Source: Pyrinomonadaceae bacterium
Lineage (GTDB): Bacteria; Acidobacteriota; Blastocatellia; Pyrinomonadales; Pyrinomonadaceae
Direction: 5' to 3'
NCBI GenBank assembly: GCA_019694395.1
Contig: JAIBCC010000023.1
Span: 47,327 to 111,326, forward strand
DNA: 64,000 nt
The notes under the pieces were generated by a model, which was not told the origin of the DNA, did no database searches, and was given only the letters and a program-made list of their open reading frames with translations. A program made the translations under genes and the position numbers. Below are positions 34,620 to 43,183 of the stretch, in pieces (position 1 is the stretch's first letter; each line of letters starts with the position of its first letter).

Positions 34620-36088
34620 TTTTTCATCTCCAAAATCTTTTCGATATGCTCCATCGTTCCGTATAAAGTGCTGTGAAAACCGTAAATTCTGGTTGGCGAA
34701 AGTTTGTTTTTCTTGATCCATTCGGCAAAAAACGGCATTACCGTCAAACGATCTTTCGGCGGAAAAGTCGCTTCGCCATTGAAATAAAACAAATCGCCCT
34801 GAAAGAGATATTTTTCCTGCGGAAGATAAACCACAATATTTTCTGCCGTGTGCGGATTCGCGCCGACATCAATCAATTCAACGGTTCTTTCGCCGTCCGA
34901 AATTATTCGTTTATTCGTAAAAGTTTCCACTTTCAGATTCGGTGCAAAATTCTCGTAAAACTTTTTATTGCCTGAAGTTGATAAAAGAATCGAGTTTTCG
35001 GGAATAAACGCCCGAATTCCCCCGGCGTGGTCGCTGTGATAATGAGTCGGAACAACGTATTTTATTGGTTTATTGGGAATTGTTTGTTTGATCTTGGCGA
35101 TAAATTCTTCTGAAATTGCGTTGACATTTCCGATTGATTCAACGGGAGTTTCTTCCAAACTCGGATGAGCCGCCGGAGCTTCGATTGCCATCACAAAATC
35201 TTTAAATTCAATAAACATCGGCTGAAAACCGCTGAGTCCATAAACCAAATAAACGCCTTTGGCAATTTCTTTGACCGTCCCGTTTGGAATCAGAAAACCT
35301 TCGAGTTCGGGCGGAAGTTCGAGTAGTGTTTTAGCTTCGTTTGAATCAACCAAAACCTGTTCAACGTCCATCGTCCGCCAGATTTTTCCGCCTAGTTTAA
35401 TAGTTTGTTTGGTCGGAAACCATTTTAACTTTGGATGCGGCTGATAGTTTTCAAAGAAATATTCGGCAGTCGTTTCGCCCAAGGCGGGAAAATCAACCGT
35501 GTATTCGTATTTACTCAAATGATTTGTGTTTTTATCAAAATAGAGCCGAATCGGAGCTTTTGCCGAAGGCACTTGAACCGAAATTATTTCCTGATTATCC
35601 TTTGCACCTAAATACTGCAAAGTTGCTGAGTTAGCCAAAATTTCCAGCAAAAAGGTGTGCGGTATTCTCCTTGCATCCTGATTGCGGTCAACGGACGGAA
35701 ATCTGACCGGCGCAGGAAAAACCGATTTGGTCGTAAAATCCGCAACGATCCGTTGAGTTTCATTAAAGATCACTCTTCGCCAGCGGGTGGTTCCGTCGTG
35801 ACGACCTGTTTTGTATTCATAAACAAGCCGTTTTCCATCATTAAATACAGCTAAAATCTCTTCGTGTTGCGTGGTCGTTTCGCTGTCAGGTTTATAGCCC
35901 TGCGTGTCGGCGGAACGATGTTCAATTCCTTTAGCCTTGACGTAAATCGAGACGAAAGATTTAAGATTTTCTTCACCGCCGAGAGCCTGCAAAGCAGAAT
36001 TTACAACGCGCAGAGCATCGGCATTTTGTGCCTTTGCCATGGAAAACAAAATCATTATTAATCCGCCAATGATTAGAATTTTCTTCAT
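34616..36088 (-). CDS. Exported MBL-fold metallohydrolase with N-terminal beta domain
   Basis: This 490-residue protein has a signal peptide (1-20), an N-terminal ~230-residue beta-rich region of unknown family and a C-terminal metallo-beta-lactamase fold. The zinc motif is H349-Y-H351-S-D353-H354 in PTHYHSDHAGG, with further ligands likely in NPHTAEN and GFHSTLYG. The family covers hydrolases of esters, amides or thioesters and lactamases; the substrate is unknown. Its stop overlaps the next gene's GTG start by 4 bp, implying translational coupling. Confidence 0.88.
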   Translation of the reverse strand: MKKILIIGGLIMILFSMAKAQNADALRVVNSALQALGGEENLKSFVSIYVKAKGIEHRSADTQGYKPDSETTTQHEEILAVFNDGKRLVYEYKTGRHDGTTRWRRVIFNETQRIVADFTTKSVFPAPVRFPSVDRNQDARRIPHTFLLEILANSATLQYLGAKDNQEIISVQVPSAKAPIRLYFDKNTNHLSKYEYTVDFPALGETTAEYFFENYQPHPKLKWFPTKQTIKLGGKIWRTMDVEQVLVDSNEAKTLLELPPELEGFLIPNGTVKEIAKGVYLVYGLSGFQPMFIEFKDFVMAIEAPAAHPSLEETPVESIGNVNAISEEFIAKIKQTIPNKPIKYVVPTHYHSDHAGGIRAFIPENSILLSTSGNKKFYENFAPNLKVETFTNKRIISDGERTVELIDVGANPHTAENIVVYLPQEKYLFQGDLFYFNGEATFPPKDRLTVMPFFAEWIKKNKLSPTRIYGFHSTLYGTMEHIEKILEMKK

Positions 36089-36113
36089 CTATAAAAGTTC
36101 AAAAAGATTTTGT

Positions 36114-36188
36114 TTGCCCGCGAAAGAACACGAAATATACGAAAACCAAAAATCTTATTTTCGCGTTTTTAGCGTATTCCGTGGGCAA
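36114..36188. repeat. Imperfect inverted repeat, GCCCGCGAAA family
   Basis: The segment begins TTGCCCGCGAAAG and ends GTATTCCGTGGGCAA, so the outer arms pair TTGCCC with GGGCAA and continue imperfectly for about 25 bp. Its left arm (TTTGCCCGCGAAA) and inner TTTTCGCGTTTTTAGCG resemble the repeat at 52044-52126. It lies between the selenoprotein candidate and the MBL gene and could also act as a terminator. Confidence 0.6.
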
Positions 36189-36193
36189 GTCTC

Positions 36194-37057
36194 CTACTTC
36201 AACAAAGATTCGAGCGATTTACTGACACTTTCGTGCAAATCCTTCGGCGCACCGTAAAAAGCTGTGTCAAATTTGCCCTGTTGGTCAAAAATCAGCATTG
36301 TCGGAACGCTGTTGATAACGCCGAAAGGTGCGATCTGAGTTTCCGAAGCCGAAACAAAATTCATTGAAGAATTTAGAGGCTGAGTCAATTTCTTGATGTC
36401 CTCAACTTCCGAATCCAGAGCCAATGCCAAAACCACGACTTTTTCGCCGTGTATTTTTTTCAGATCGCTTAAAAATTTCAAAGTCGGACGACAGTTTCCA
36501 CACCACGTTGCCCAAAAATCCACGACTACGACTTTTCCTGCCAAATTCGTTGAATTGATCGCTTTTCCGTTAATATCGGTAAGTGTAAAGTTCGGAAGTT
36601 CGGCAACTTCTTTGGCATTTGTGTCAAATTTTGGTTGTAAATTTAGTGCTTCAGCGCGTTTGCCTTCGAGCATTAAATTGACCATTTGAGAAAGGTCTGT
36701 CTTAAATCTCGCCTGATTCGCTTTATCACTCCACGGTTTGTATTTACCTTCTTTTGCACCCCATCCGCCGAATTCTTCGGGGCGGGCAAACAAAACATCA
36801 CCGACAAAAACGACGGGATATTTTCGGATTCCCAGTTGTTTTGCCAAGGCGGAAGTTCCCCAGTCCTCGCTGACGAATTTAACTTTTCCCTCAAACTCCT
36901 GAACTACGTCTTTGATCAGCAAACTTGCCGGATCGGAAAGACTTCAGGTATAAGCCCAACGAACCAAAGTGACCGATAATCTTTTATCCGTTTTTTGGGC
37001 AAAAACGCTTGAACTAATTAAAAATGTCGTCAAAATTGCGATAATTATTTTCTTCAT
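36194..37057 (-). CDS. Exported two-domain thioredoxin-like selenoprotein candidate (in-frame TGA = Sec38)
   Basis: The frame runs 288 codons from ATG 37057 to the stop at 36194, with one internal TGA at 36946-36944 (codon 38). Residues 1-20 are a Sec signal (MKKIIIAILTTFLISSSVFA). Domain 1 (about 27-100) reads LVRWAYT-U-SLSDP, aligning with thioredoxin WAxxCxxC as WAxx-U-xx-S, with a probable cis-Pro81 (KYPVVF). Domain 2 (about 155-285) is TlpA-like with WATWC186-G-N-C189 and cis-Pro252 (NSVPTML). A SECIS-like hairpin follows the TGA. Starting after the TGA would leave only a TTG without a ribosome-binding site and no signal peptide. The start ATG overlaps the upstream gene's TAA (TAATG). 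Role inferred: periplasmic thiol/selenol oxidoreductase. The alternative is a nonsense mutation. Confidence 0.85.
36908..36942 (-). promoter_or_regulatory. Bacterial SECIS-like stem-loop directly after the in-frame UGA
   Basis: One base after the UGA, GUCUUU (36942-36937) pairs perfectly with AAAGAC (36913-36908). After a CC bulge, GAUC (36934-36931) pairs with GAUC (36917-36914). After a one-base bulge, GGCA (36929-36926) pairs with UGCU (36921-36918), with one G-U pair. The apical loop is AGUU (36925-36922). The UGA-to-loop distance of 18 nt and a G within the first two loop bases fit the bacterial SECIS consensus. Confidence 0.75.
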
Positions 37058-38061
37058 TATTTGCTTCCTTTGTTTAAAAATTTGTTTTCGTATTTTGGCA
37101 AAACCGTATCCAGAATTACTTTTACCCGTTTCAAATCAGTTTCGCTGACTTTTTCGTTTGCTAAAATTCCCTGTGCAATTTCCAAATAGGTAATTCCGAT
37201 GCTGTGATCGAAATTGCTTTTGTTTAATTCCGTCAATTTTTCGGCTAATTTCGTTTTCATTGCAGGAATTTCATTTGAATTTACGGACGGATTTTTTAAT
37301 AATCCAAACGCTGAAACAACATCAAGATATTTAAGTGCTGTGCCTTCAAACCAACCTCTTTCGTTCAGTTCCTGCGCGAGCTTGAGTGCGGCATTGATGG
37401 CGTTGTAACGGGTTTGCTCTTCGGGCGTGGAAGTGCGATAGGCTTCGATAATTTCGCGTTCCAACTGCGTTAATTCCTTTTCCAGCGAATCGAATTTGGG
37501 ACTTGTTTTTTTGGCAGTAAATCGTAAGTTTTGAGTAAAAAGTGCAAGGTCAATATTTGCCTGAGCATTGCCCATATAATAAAGTCCCTGATTCGGATTC
37601 GTGTTTTTGCCGTATAAAATGCTGCTTTGGTAAAGCGGCTTGCTGCGATGACGCGAGGCTTCGATGACGGCTCTCGCCAGCGCAGGGAGTTTGTTGATTG
37701 CAACAGAGGAAAATTGTTTTTCTTTGCCGTTCAGTTCATCACCCATCTTTTTCCATTCGACTTCCAAAAGCGGCAGTTTGTCTTGAACAACTAAGGATTT
37801 TTTCTCATTGTAATTGAAACTTTCCACACCAAGCCACAAGTTTTGCAGTTTGTATAAACCTGCAAATAAACGATTTGCGGACAAATCATTTTCTAAATCT
37901 TTAATTTGAACATCAAATCCGCTGTTGTCGTTTTTCGGGTCTAATTCATTCCTTGCTTGCTGTAATTTCGCAACTTTTTCCGCAATCAATTGCTTTTGCG
38001 CGAAGCAATTAAACGAAACAGCTATCATTAACAGCGATAAAATTATTGTTTTACTCAACAT
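37057..38061 (-). CDS. Exported alpha-helical protein of unknown function, coupled to the selenoprotein candidate
   Basis: This 334-residue protein has a signal peptide (MLSKTIILSLLMIAVSFNCFAQ), followed by an almost entirely helical, charged sequence with heptad-like stretches (ERVNDLQ-like QIKDLENDLSANRLF, and FDSLEKELTQLEREIIEAYR). No family or catalytic motif is recognised. Its TAA stop shares one base with the ATG of the thioredoxin-like selenoprotein candidate, so the two are translationally coupled and probably work together in the periplasm. I chose ATG 38061 because it directly precedes the signal sequence. Confidence 0.72.
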   Translation of the reverse strand: MLSKTIILSLLMIAVSFNCFAQKQLIAEKVAKLQQARNELDPKNDNSGFDVQIKDLENDLSANRLFAGLYKLQNLWLGVESFNYNEKKSLVVQDKLPLLEVEWKKMGDELNGKEKQFSSVAINKLPALARAVIEASRHRSKPLYQSSILYGKNTNPNQGLYYMGNAQANIDLALFTQNLRFTAKKTSPKFDSLEKELTQLEREIIEAYRTSTPEEQTRYNAINAALKLAQELNERGWFEGTALKYLDVVSAFGLLKNPSVNSNEIPAMKTKLAEKLTELNKSNFDHSIGITYLEIAQGILANEKVSETDLKRVKVILDTVLPKYENKFLNKGSK

Positions 38062-38078
38062 TTCTTCAAAATTTTTAC

Positions 38079-38148
38079 TCACAGGGATGTAGGGGATGAA
38101 ATGGATAAAAATAAAAAATATCCTTTTTTATCCCCTCTATCCCTGTGA
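38079..38148. repeat. Long inverted repeat, ACAGGGAT family
   Basis: TCACAGGGATGTAGGGGAT (from 38079) and ATCCCCTCTATCCCTGTGA (to 38148) are inverted copies with one mismatched position in 19. The A/T-rich centre includes a run of T. It fills the 93-bp gap after the amidohydrolase fusion gene and could terminate the long operon, or be a dispersed palindromic repeat. Confidence 0.65.
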
Positions 38149-38154
38149 ATCGTC

Positions 38155-40851
38155 CTATTTATTCTTAGCGACTTGAGCGACCAGCCAATCAACCATTGAT
38201 TCGTAATAATCCAACGGAACTCGCGGAAAATCGGAGTTTTTCTTTGGATTGACTATCACAACGCCGTGATCCACATTGGGAAAAATTTTGACCGAATAAT
38301 CTTTGTTTCCGTTTTTGCTCAGAGTGTCTTCGATAATTTTTCTACCTTCGACCACAGGCACAACCGTATCTTTATCGCCCCAAACCAGAAAAACCGGAAC
38401 TTTTACTTTTTCCCACATCGGCACCGGCTGAAAGAAAAGCAATTCCAATGCACCGCGCGAAGGTTTATCTTCGTCAAGATTCGGCGGCAGAGCAGCGGCA
38501 TCCAGCCAAGGCTCTTTCGCATATTTTTCGAGTTCGGCAGAAACTTTTTTGCGCTCGGCAGCAGCATTCGGATCGTTGTTCAAAAGCATTTTGCCTGTTG
38601 CATAAAGTTTTTCGCGTAAGTCGGTGGCAATTTTGACCGCATCTTCGGAAAAACCTTCTTCGCGCATCACATTGGCACGATGGAAAATGCTTTGTTTATC
38701 GGGGCTGATGCCCGAAGCCGCACTCGTAATGACAAATGAAACATCGTTTGATTTGGTCGCGGTCAAAGGCGCAATCCAACCGCCCTGGCTATGTCCGGCA
38801 ACCGTAATTTTCTTGAGGTCAATGTCCGTGCGGGTTTTCAAAAAGTTGATTCCCGCGAGTGCGTCATCGGCTAAATCCTCCATACTTGAAGTTTGCCAAC
38901 TTCCCGTAGATTTGCCGGTTCCGCGCTTGTCATAAATCAGAGCCGCAAAACCCCGGCGGACAAAATGCAAAGCCCACGATTTATTCGGAAGGCGGGTTTC
39001 TGCTCCGCCCCCGTGCGTAAAAACCACAACCGGACCAGGAGTTTGCCTATTCGGTAAAAGCAGTGTGCCGGAAAGAGTGACATCGCCGTTTTTGAAAGTA
39101 ACTTCTTCTTCCTTATAAGAAGGTTTTGGGATCGAAAAACGCAGAAAATCAAACGCCGCTTTGATTCCAACACCACTCCAATTTCCCTTGAATGAATCGC
39201 CTTCAACCTTTCCCTCGAAAACAATCGGATTTGCGTTCGGCTGTCCTCTTTCCAGACGAAAATTTTCGCCGTTTTGACTGACGGAAAATTCTCGTCCGTA
39301 GCCGTCAGCATCCAGAAAATCAGCAACGGCTTTGTAATTTTCGCCGTCTTTTTTGACCGTAAAATTCACGCGCCAGAATTTATTGGCAATTGTTACCGCA
39401 CCTTGCCAAAAACCTTCCAGATTGTTGTTTTTGGTTTCATCTTCTTTCAGGGAGTTGTGCAGTTTCGGGGCGGCTTCATCGAGCCATTTGTTCATTTCGG
39501 CTTGCGTATAATATTTCCCTTTGAGCATCACGCCCGCACGATTTTCGGTGGCGGAAATATTTTCGAGCGGATTGGCATTTAACAAAACCAGATCGGCGCG
39601 TTTGCCTTTTTCAATTGTTCCGGTTTTGTCGAGCGTTCCCAAATATTCGGATGGATTTTTGGTGGCAGCTTCCAAAACGGCGTAGGTCGAAAGTCCCGCA
39701 TCATTCAATGCTTTCATTTCACGATGTTCCGTAAATCCATATAACCAAAGGAATTCCGGCGTGTCCGAGCCGACCATAATTTTACCGCCCGCATCATAAA
39801 TCGCCTTGATCATTTTGTTTTTGATCTCTACCCACCGAGCGCGTTTTTCCCACGAAACCTGATTGAGCGGCGTTCGCTTCATATAGTTGATGTAAAAATC
39901 CTGATTCTTTTTCGGGTAAAATTTAAAATCGGGCTGAGCTCGAATTGATTCTTCGCTCCGAAACAAACCGAAAGTGTTCTTCATAAAACTTTGAGTCGGA
40001 TCAACGAACGGATTTGATTCAACGGTGCGTTTCGCAATGATTGGAATCTTATTTTCGTCAACGTAATCAATACTTTCCCAGTTTTTGGGCTGGTAAATAT
40101 AAATATCTGAAACCGAACCTTTCATCGGCGCATCTTCTTTAAGAAGTGCTTCGAGATAGCCGTCAAGATGTTCGATTTGCTGTTTTGCTTTTAATGCACG
40201 CTCAAGTCCTACAAAACGAGAATCGGCGTGACCGACAACGCGAATATTCTGCTTGGCGGCTTCGTCAACGGCGGCTTCGTAAACTTCGGGTTTGATATAA
40301 GTTGTAACTTTGATGAAATCGTAACCTGCCGCTTTTGATTTGCGAACGGCTTCGCGGGCTTCATCGGGCGTGTTGACGACAAAATCATTCCCCTGTTCGC
40401 GTCCCGTTAAATGCGGACTGGCGGCGTAAATTGTCGGCGCAATAATTTCACTTTTAGCTGATTTTTCGCGCAAAACAAGCTGTTCGGGAGTTCCGATCAT
40501 AAAACGAACTGTGGTCACACCATTAGCAACCATTATTTTCAATTCGTCTTCGGCAATATTTTTCGGATATTCGGCATCGTCCGAGAGCATATGAACGTGC
40601 ATATCAATCAGACCGGGAATCAAATATTTACCGGTGCCGTCAATGATTTGCGCGTCTTTTGGAACATTCACTTTGCTCCCGATTTCAACGATTATTCCAT
40701 CTTTAATAAGAACCGTGTGATTAGGCAAAACCTGTTCTTTATTCATTGGAATGACATTGACATTTTTAAAGGCGATTGTTTGTCCTGAGATGACCAAAAA
40801 GCCGAAAAATGTCGTCAGAAAGATAATTAAAAAATTTTGTAAAAGTCTCAT
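38155..40851 (-). CDS. Exported amidohydrolase fused to alpha/beta hydrolase
   Basis: This 898-residue protein has a signal peptide (1-24). Residues ~25-465 form a metal-dependent amidohydrolase of the imidazolonepropionase/prolidase-like type with H85-x-H87 (IDMHVHML), His208 (VVGHAD), His228 and Asp363 (GSDTPE). A ~110-residue beta linker (about 478-575) leads to a C-terminal alpha/beta hydrolase (about 583-898) with nucleophile elbow AGHSQGGW (Ser688) and WGDKDTVVP and NVDHGVV for the acid and His. Both active sites look complete, so it may split two bonds of one substrate. The next gene upstream is an unfused paralogue of its first half. It ends the ten-gene operon. Confidence 0.9.
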   Translation of the reverse strand: MRLLQNFLIIFLTTFFGFLVISGQTIAFKNVNVIPMNKEQVLPNHTVLIKDGIIVEIGSKVNVPKDAQIIDGTGKYLIPGLIDMHVHMLSDDAEYPKNIAEDELKIMVANGVTTVRFMIGTPEQLVLREKSAKSEIIAPTIYAASPHLTGREQGNDFVVNTPDEAREAVRKSKAAGYDFIKVTTYIKPEVYEAAVDEAAKQNIRVVGHADSRFVGLERALKAKQQIEHLDGYLEALLKEDAPMKGSVSDIYIYQPKNWESIDYVDENKIPIIAKRTVESNPFVDPTQSFMKNTFGLFRSEESIRAQPDFKFYPKKNQDFYINYMKRTPLNQVSWEKRARWVEIKNKMIKAIYDAGGKIMVGSDTPEFLWLYGFTEHREMKALNDAGLSTYAVLEAATKNPSEYLGTLDKTGTIEKGKRADLVLLNANPLENISATENRAGVMLKGKYYTQAEMNKWLDEAAPKLHNSLKEDETKNNNLEGFWQGAVTIANKFWRVNFTVKKDGENYKAVADFLDADGYGREFSVSQNGENFRLERGQPNANPIVFEGKVEGDSFKGNWSGVGIKAAFDFLRFSIPKPSYKEEEVTFKNGDVTLSGTLLLPNRQTPGPVVVFTHGGGAETRLPNKSWALHFVRRGFAALIYDKRGTGKSTGSWQTSSMEDLADDALAGINFLKTRTDIDLKKITVAGHSQGGWIAPLTATKSNDVSFVITSAASGISPDKQSIFHRANVMREEGFSEDAVKIATDLREKLYATGKMLLNNDPNAAAERKKVSAELEKYAKEPWLDAAALPPNLDEDKPSRGALELLFFQPVPMWEKVKVPVFLVWGDKDTVVPVVEGRKIIEDTLSKNGNKDYSVKIFPNVDHGVVIVNPKKNSDFPRVPLDYYESMVDWLVAQVAKNK

Positions 40852-40861
40852 AGATCACCTG

Positions 40862-42265
40862 TTAATTGAGTGCTTTTTGAAATTTGGCGGCAATTTCATC
40901 GAGCCACTTGTTCATTTCGGTTTGCGTGTAATATTTGCCTTTAAGCATCACACCCGAGCGTTTTTCGGTATTAGAAATCTTTTCGAGCGGGTTCGCGTCA
41001 AGCAAAACCATATCCGCTTTTTTGCCTTTTTCAATCGTTCCGGTTTGTTCCAAAGTGCCGAAAAACATTGCCGGATTCTTGGTCGCGGCTTCAATCGCGG
41101 CATAATTGGAAAGTCCTGCTTCAACCAGATTTTGCAGTTCCGTATGAAGCGAAAAGCCGTAAAGTAAAAGCCATTCGGGTGAATCTGAACCCGCCATAAT
41201 GTGTCCGCCCGCCTGCCAGATCGCTTTGGTAATTTTGTTTCGGTAATCAACGTATTTGGCGCGGCGTTCGGCAGAAGGCGGATTTTCCCAAAAACGATGG
41301 CGTGGCTCGTCCATTTCTTTCTGCAATTCGGGCGGATAAAAACGATAACCGGGACGGGAAAAAACCTGTTCATCGGTTTGTCCCGTGCCGAATGAGGTTT
41401 TCAAAAAGGTTAGGGTCGGACACGAAAAAGGATTCGCGGCGACGCTTTTTCGGGCGAGTTCGGGTATTATTTTTTCATCCAAAACGTCCAGACTTTCCCA
41501 GGCTTTCGCCTGCCAGACGTAAACTCCCGAAGTCGAACCGGGCAAATTCGCACTCGAGGGAATCATCGCTTCAAAAAATCCGTCCAGATGTTCGATTTGC
41601 TGTTTGGCTTCAAAAACTCGCGCCAATCCGACCTGACGATCAACGTGTCCGATGACGCGGATATTTTGTTTGTCGGCTTCGTCAATGACCGCATCGTAAA
41701 CCGAACGAGTAATGAAAAAAGTCAGCTTGATAAAATCGTAACCAACTTGTTTGGCGTGGCGAACCGCTTCACGCGCCTGAGTTTCGTTGGTGACAACGTA
41801 GCCATTGAACGGGTCTCCGAATGACCGTCCCGAAATCTGCGGACTGGCAACATAAAGAGTCGGCGCAAGGATTTCCTGATTGGCGGATTGTTTTCTTAAA
41901 ATCAAATGTTCGGGAGTGCCGATCATTATCCTGACTGTCGTGACTCCGTTGGCAAGCATTATTTTCAATTCATCCGGCGCAAGTGAATCGGGAAATTTTT
42001 CATCCGAAAGCAGGTGCGCGTGCATATCAACCAAACCCGGAATCAGATATTTACCCTTTCCGTCAATGATTTGCGCGTCTTTGGGCAAAGTCACTTTGCT
42101 GCCGATTTCGACGATTATTCCATCACGAACAAGAACTGTTTGATTTGATAAAACCTGTTCTTTGTCCAACGGAATGACGTTGACATTTTTAAATGCAACA
42201 GTTTGTGCCGAAATATTAAGAGTAATTACAACGGCAAAAATAAAAATTGAAAAAAGTCTGTTCAT
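40862..42265 (-). CDS. Exported amidohydrolase
   Basis: This 467-residue metal-dependent hydrolase closely resembles the N-terminal half of the downstream fusion protein, sharing TVAFKNVNVIPL, GKYLIPGLVDMHAHLLS, QQIEHLDG and GKYYTQTEMNKWLDE. The binuclear-site motifs are DMHAH, GHVD, HLDG and AGSDSPE. A signal peptide precedes (FSIFIFAVVITLNISAQ). ATG 42265 was chosen because GGAAG lies 6 bp upstream, whereas the first in-frame ATG is 4 codons earlier. Such exported enzymes act on N-acyl amino acids, dipeptides or hydantoin-like compounds; the substrate is unknown. Confidence 0.9.
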   Translation of the reverse strand: MNRLFSIFIFAVVITLNISAQTVAFKNVNVIPLDKEQVLSNQTVLVRDGIIVEIGSKVTLPKDAQIIDGKGKYLIPGLVDMHAHLLSDEKFPDSLAPDELKIMLANGVTTVRIMIGTPEHLILRKQSANQEILAPTLYVASPQISGRSFGDPFNGYVVTNETQAREAVRHAKQVGYDFIKLTFFITRSVYDAVIDEADKQNIRVIGHVDRQVGLARVFEAKQQIEHLDGFFEAMIPSSANLPGSTSGVYVWQAKAWESLDVLDEKIIPELARKSVAANPFSCPTLTFLKTSFGTGQTDEQVFSRPGYRFYPPELQKEMDEPRHRFWENPPSAERRAKYVDYRNKITKAIWQAGGHIMAGSDSPEWLLLYGFSLHTELQNLVEAGLSNYAAIEAATKNPAMFFGTLEQTGTIEKGKKADMVLLDANPLEKISNTEKRSGVMLKGKYYTQTEMNKWLDEIAAKFQKALN

Positions 42266-42280
42266 AAAAACTTCCATCTC

Positions 42281-43171
42281 TTAATTTTTCGGTAATTCAT
42301 TAAAAATATCCGCTACCAATTTCCAATTTTCCGTTTTATTTCTGCGCCAAACGTGAACGTAATAACCTGACGGCGAATCATTTCCATCAAAATGAAAACT
42401 GCCGTAAGTAAAAGCCAAATCTTTCAAATTAGAAATTTTGCCGCCCATTTGTTTGAAAGAAAGTTTGCCGTTCGTTCCATCCAAATATTTTTTCAACTCG
42501 GCTTTGGTTAAAATCGGCATTATTCCGTTTCGATGCACCCGAAACTCATCACTCAACCAAGCGTTATAAGCATTGACCAAACCTGATTTAGCAATTTCCG
42601 CCGAAAAGTCCGCATCGAGTGAATCGAAATTTCCTTTATCGAGTTTTTTGGCTTTTGATTGGCTAATTCCGTCGGGATTTTTGGCAACTTCGTAATTTAC
42701 GTCTTGCGCGGCGACGGCTTGCGGCGTGGCAGTTCCCATATCAACCGCAACTTTCCAATTGCCGTCAGTCTGTTTTTGCCAAACTGAAAAATATAATCCG
42801 TGTCGCGGCGGGCGATTACTTCCGCTGACATCTTCGTAAATAACAGGTCCCGTTGAGTAGCCCAAATCGCCGTCAAGCGACATATCGCAAAAATACGGCT
42901 GCCACCGAAAAACGACTTTGCGCGGTGCGGTTTGAGGAGCAGTTTTTGTCAAAACTTCTTTAGTTAGTTGGGGAGCCGGTCCAAAACCGATTCCGTCATC
43001 GGCAAAGAATTTGATGAACGAATCCCGAAAACCTTCCTTGACCGCAGTTGCCGAAAACTCTCTTTCCGTTTCCGCCATTTTTTGCAAATCTTTATTGACC
43101 GGAACGGCAAAAATTGTTTGTAATGCCATTGTAAAAATTGTGAATAATGCTGTTATAAATTGAACTTTCAT
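42281..43171 (-). CDS. Exported SnoaL/DUF4440-like protein
   Basis: This 296-residue protein has a signal peptide (1-23, ending FAVP). Two NTF2-like cone domains follow: one near residues 33-150 with EREFSATAVKEGFRDSFIKFFADDG and LGYSTGPVIYED, and the second near 190-295 with VNAYNAWLSDEFRVHRNG and HVWRRNKTENWKLVADI. The function may be small-molecule binding. It is in the middle of the long operon, with gaps of 12 and 15 bp to its neighbours. Confidence 0.78.
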   Translation of the reverse strand: MKVQFITALFTIFTMALQTIFAVPVNKDLQKMAETEREFSATAVKEGFRDSFIKFFADDGIGFGPAPQLTKEVLTKTAPQTAPRKVVFRWQPYFCDMSLDGDLGYSTGPVIYEDVSGSNRPPRHGLYFSVWQKQTDGNWKVAVDMGTATPQAVAAQDVNYEVAKNPDGISQSKAKKLDKGNFDSLDADFSAEIAKSGLVNAYNAWLSDEFRVHRNGIMPILTKAELKKYLDGTNGKLSFKQMGGKISNLKDLAFTYGSFHFDGNDSPSGYYVHVWRRNKTENWKLVADIFNELPKN

Positions 43172-43183
43172 TGCTACAGAACC

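Noticed and set aside
34620..34721. N-terminal extension of the DOMON-like protein
   Set aside because: The extension overlaps the MBL gene by about 100 bp and hides a good signal peptide that starts at GTG 34619.
36194..36922. A shorter thioredoxin gene starting at TTG 36922
   Set aside because: No Shine-Dalgarno sequence precedes it, the first thioredoxin domain would lose its strand and active site, and there would be no signal peptide. The longer frame with a recoded TGA explains all of these.
36944..36946. The in-frame TGA as a simple pseudogene mutation
   Set aside because: Not excluded, but disfavoured: the remaining 287 codons are intact, the TGA falls exactly on the redox Cys column, and a SECIS-like hairpin follows.
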